From NCBI GenBank assembly GCA_028641055.1, contig CM054062.1:141898682-141962681 (forward strand): DNA of 64,000 nt, in the 5' to 3' direction. The notes beneath the pieces are model-generated. The model made no database searches. It was not told the origin of the DNA and saw only the letters and a list, made by a program, of their open reading frames with translations. Source of the stretch: Alopecurus myosuroides (taxonomy: Eukaryota > Streptophyta > Magnoliopsida > Poales > Poaceae). Below, piece by piece: positions 61,301 through 64,000 of the stretch. The translations under genes were made by a program, and so were the position numbers. The stretch's first letter is position 1, and every line of letters starts with the position of its first letter.

Positions 61301-62498
61301 GGGATTTCTGACGAACCACACGAACTGAAACTGGAAACTGATGATCGACAGAGGGAGAATCGGCGAGGTAGAGCGGTACCTGGCTCGGATCTCTTCAGCA
61401 AACTTGGCGAGGACGTAGTCCTTGTTCCATTCCCCGAAACGGATGTGCCTCGAGGCGGCCAGGGCTTCACCGTGATGTTCCCGTAGCGGACACCATCCTC
61501 GGTGATGTCGTGGAAGGAAGAGATACAGAGAAGGAGGGGAAGCTGGTGGCGGCGGCGGTAGGAAGAGGAGGGGGAAAGACTAGGGTTAGGGCACGGCATT
61601 AGGTACTTGTAGGGGCTCGGGAGCAGGTGAGGAAGGGGGGGTCCATGGAGGGGATGACAGCGACGTCAGCTTCTCTCCTCTGCGTCCGTACGAGGGAGAA
61701 GAGGTAAGCGGGCTGAGGTGGGTTGTAGGTGGGCTGCCCCCTGTGGGCTGGCCTGCCTCCCCACTCCTCTCTTTCTATTTTTCTTTTCTCTCTTTTTTTT
61801 TTTTGCATTGAAAGAAAAGAATAGGAAGGAGAGAAGAAAGGGAAAAAGGATTTTGGGGAAGAAAAGATGGGGTTGGGCTGGCCCTTGTGCTTTGCTTTAT
61901 TTTTATTTTTCTATTAGTTGATTTTTTGTAAAGAATAAAGGAGGGCAATTGAGAAGGGTTAGGGTTTTTCTTTTAGGCCTTAGTTGTGAAATTTTCCAAA
62001 ACAAATAATTAAAGCAAGAATTAATCATTGTTTCATAATTTTGCATATTTAATTTGGTTTAAAGGTGTTAGGTGAAATTCAAACAAGGTTTGATTTGGGA
62101 AAGTTTGGAAATAGGCAAAGTTTTATTTAACAAATTCAAGCAATCACAAACATTATTTGATTTAATTTGTTTGCCACATTTTTAATATTTAAACCCATAT
62201 TGAAATATGATAAATAAGATTGATTTGATTTGGATTTTTGGAACTTGCCATTAGGGTTTTAATAAAAGGGAAAATTTTATCAACAAGCAATTGGATTAAA
62301 ACAAATTCAACTATTGCAAAACAAATAAGGGGTTTAGTTTGCAATTTTGAAATTGGAAACTTGGAGCAAGGGAAAAGTTTAAATTGTTTTGAATTTTGAG
62401 TTGTTTTGAAAAACAGAGTGCAATGCTCATGTGATGCATATGATGCAAGCAAAAAGAAAACAAACACTCTCTAATAGGGTAACACCCCAGGTGTTACA
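58302..62498 (-). mobile_element. Solo-LTR-like insertion of 4.2 kb
   Basis: TG...CA ends with a perfect 5 bp TSD and no coding domains, so it is best read as a long solo LTR. Read on the minus strand it starts TGTAACACCTGGGGTG and ends CGGGGCGTCACA. Such ends are common among long Gypsy LTRs of grasses. Inside are AT-rich blocks, a GC-rich block at 60800-61650 with promoter-like features, and a tRNA-like A/B box pair. A non-autonomous element without internal genes is the alternative. Confidence 0.7.
60982..61046 (-). other. tRNA-like (pol III A/B box) segment inside the 4.2 kb LTR
   Basis: On the minus strand TAGCCCAGTGG (A-box-like, 61046-61036) is followed 34 bp later by GGATCGAGTCC (B-box-like, 61001-60991), flanked by G and C runs that could form a T arm. 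A full cloverleaf is not convincing, so it is not called a tRNA gene. It could be a SINE remnant or chance. Confidence 0.3.
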
Positions 62499-62503
62499 AT
62501 GGA

Positions 62504-64000
62504 GACGATGATTTATCCCAAAGTTCGCCTCCCAATGGAAGCTAAACTCCGTTGGAGAGGTGTGGAGTCACAATCCCAAGCGCCTCAATGGCTCACCATA
62601 TTCTCATCGTGCCTCCACCAATGTGGAGTGGCACGATCCATTAGGGGACCTTTGAGGGCGGTCACCGATCCCGTACAAGGTTGGGGCAATCTCCACAACT
62701 TAATTGGAGGCTCCCAACAATATCCCGTGAGCTACCAAATCTCCGAGATAGCAACAAGGTCTCGAAAGCTTCCAAAGCACTGAGACAACAACAACCATCT
62801 AGGGCACTCCAAGTACCTGAGAGGGACATGCTCTAGGGTACTCTGATACCCGATGACATAGTTACCCGCGTAAAAAAAGTATGGGTTAGATTGAGACTCC
62901 AAGTGCAGAGTGTATAGTATAGAAAAAAGACTGGTTTCCCCACGAGGGATGACTTGAGGGTTTATATCAAACTCTCGGGGAACCATTAGTGAAAGATTTA
63001 TCTTCTTATCCTTCTCTTAAAAACCTACAAAACAAAGTAAATTGTTTTGTGCCCTCAACCTCACCAAGTGGCTGTAAAGCACAAGGTGTGAGTATGATAT
63101 GAGAAGATAATAAATGCAAAACAATAAATAAATATGCAATGATGATAAATAAATAAATATGCAAGGATGGTGGAAACAGTGATGGATGATATTTTTGGGT
63201 TTTGTATTGTGAATGTAAGATGTAAAAGTGTTTTTCTATTTCTCGGATTTTTAAATGGCAGGAAATGGAAAATGCTTAAAAGTTGTTGGAAAGGTGTTTC
63301 TTATGATTAAAAATGGACCAGGGTTTATGGTTTCACAAATGCACTCTCTCTTTAATAAAGTGGTAGATAATGGAACACTACAATTGACATATTAGAATGC
63401 AACAAAAATGTTTCATGACAAGTTACTAATTATATGGGCATCACGTCCTAACATAGAGATCTTTTTGTTTATTAATCTCTCGTATACTCCACTAAGAGGG
63501 GAATTAAATCGAGCCATCCTACTATTAAGATAAATCAAAGTATAGCATTAAGTTCTATAACATGAAGTTAAAATAAGAACATGCTAGATCTAGTCATGGA
63601 GAAGTGGCAAGGTCACCCCCACATCTCCGGTAGCAATGTATTTTTCTTTATCCCTAGTGAGGCAACAAAGTAAGGTAAAGTACCCAAGTGGATAGCGGAA
63701 CTTCTGTCACTTTCACCGCACTAGCCACCCAGTTACTCCATCTAATGTACACGTTCCCCCTCACATGCTCTCATACACAAGTCTGATCAAAAATAAGTAA
63801 ACAAGAACGGGGTACATAATATGCATCTAGTTTCATAACTGAAATAAAACTATTGCAATCTCAAACATATATTTCATAAAAAGATCCACCACAAAGTTAT
63901 TACATAGATGATTGTAATCATGTTCAGCATCTTATACGGTGCTAATTAGTGAAGTTCAAAGAGAGGAGAGATACATAAGTTACTTCCACAACCCATAGTC
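62504..64000. other. Unclassified repeat-like sequence to the window end
   Basis: Continues the flank left of 58302. No coding domain seen. AT-rich with AAATAAATAAATATGCAA words repeated near 63125-63165. Probably part of a larger, unrecognised transposon. Confidence 0.4.

Noticed and set aside
61234..61599. A 121-codon minus-strand frame in the 4.2 kb LTR-like unit
   Set aside because: Low-complexity Ser/Arg sequence downstream of a leader-like stretch. No family resemblance, and it overlaps frames on the other strand.

Overview
This window is nuclear DNA from a grass, most likely a Pooideae species with a large, repeat-rich genome (wheat/barley/oat/ryegrass group). The clues are a BARE/Angela-type Copia LTR, several Gypsy elements with TGGCGCC primer sites, nested insertion on a scale typical of such genomes, and one ordinary intron-containing plant gene. 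No bacterial, viral-particle or CRISPR features are present.

Layout. Positions 1-7575 hold a decayed Gypsy element on the minus strand (element A), whose 3' end lies outside the window. It abuts a plant L1-type LINE (7576-10173, resuming at 36550). The LINE is split by a four-level nest resolved by target-site duplications: LINE, interrupted by a BARE/Angela-like solo LTR (10174-36544, TSD AAAAG), interrupted by Gypsy element B (10646-35680, TSD GCGAC), interrupted by Gypsy element C (13803-23659, TSD ACACT). From 38.7 to 49.5 kb lies a decayed Copia element on the minus strand (element D), itself interrupted by a 4.6 kb non-coding LTR-like insertion. From 49.5 to 53.4 kb there is a B3-like gene relic, a truncated LTR related to that of element C between two 240 bp direct repeats, and a MITE-like sequence. 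From 53.9 to 56.1 kb lies the one clear host gene: a five-exon gene for 40S ribosomal protein SA (uS2) on the minus strand, with a telo-box and site II promoter. A 4.2 kb solo-LTR-like insertion with a perfect TSD (ATGGA) occupies 58.3-62.5 kb.

Most notable biology. Elements B and C each carry a second, multi-exon gene on the antisense strand between pol and the 3' LTR, with its own TATA box. In C this gene is intact when spliced at six consensus GT-AG exons (870 codons plus stop). C's gag-pol, by contrast, is broken and has lost RNase H and the integrase core by deletion. C's LTRs differ at only about 3 of 548 positions, so it moved recently while already defective. In B the homologous eight-exon antisense gene has an early TAG and one frameshift. 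Separately, all three Gypsy elements (A, B, C) have an in-frame TAG at the same homologous site between protease and reverse transcriptase. This is a candidate conserved recoding (or spliced-out) stop.

Exon boundaries, TSDs and LTR lengths were worked out by hand from the sequence. Domain names rest on motif recognition, not on database searches.
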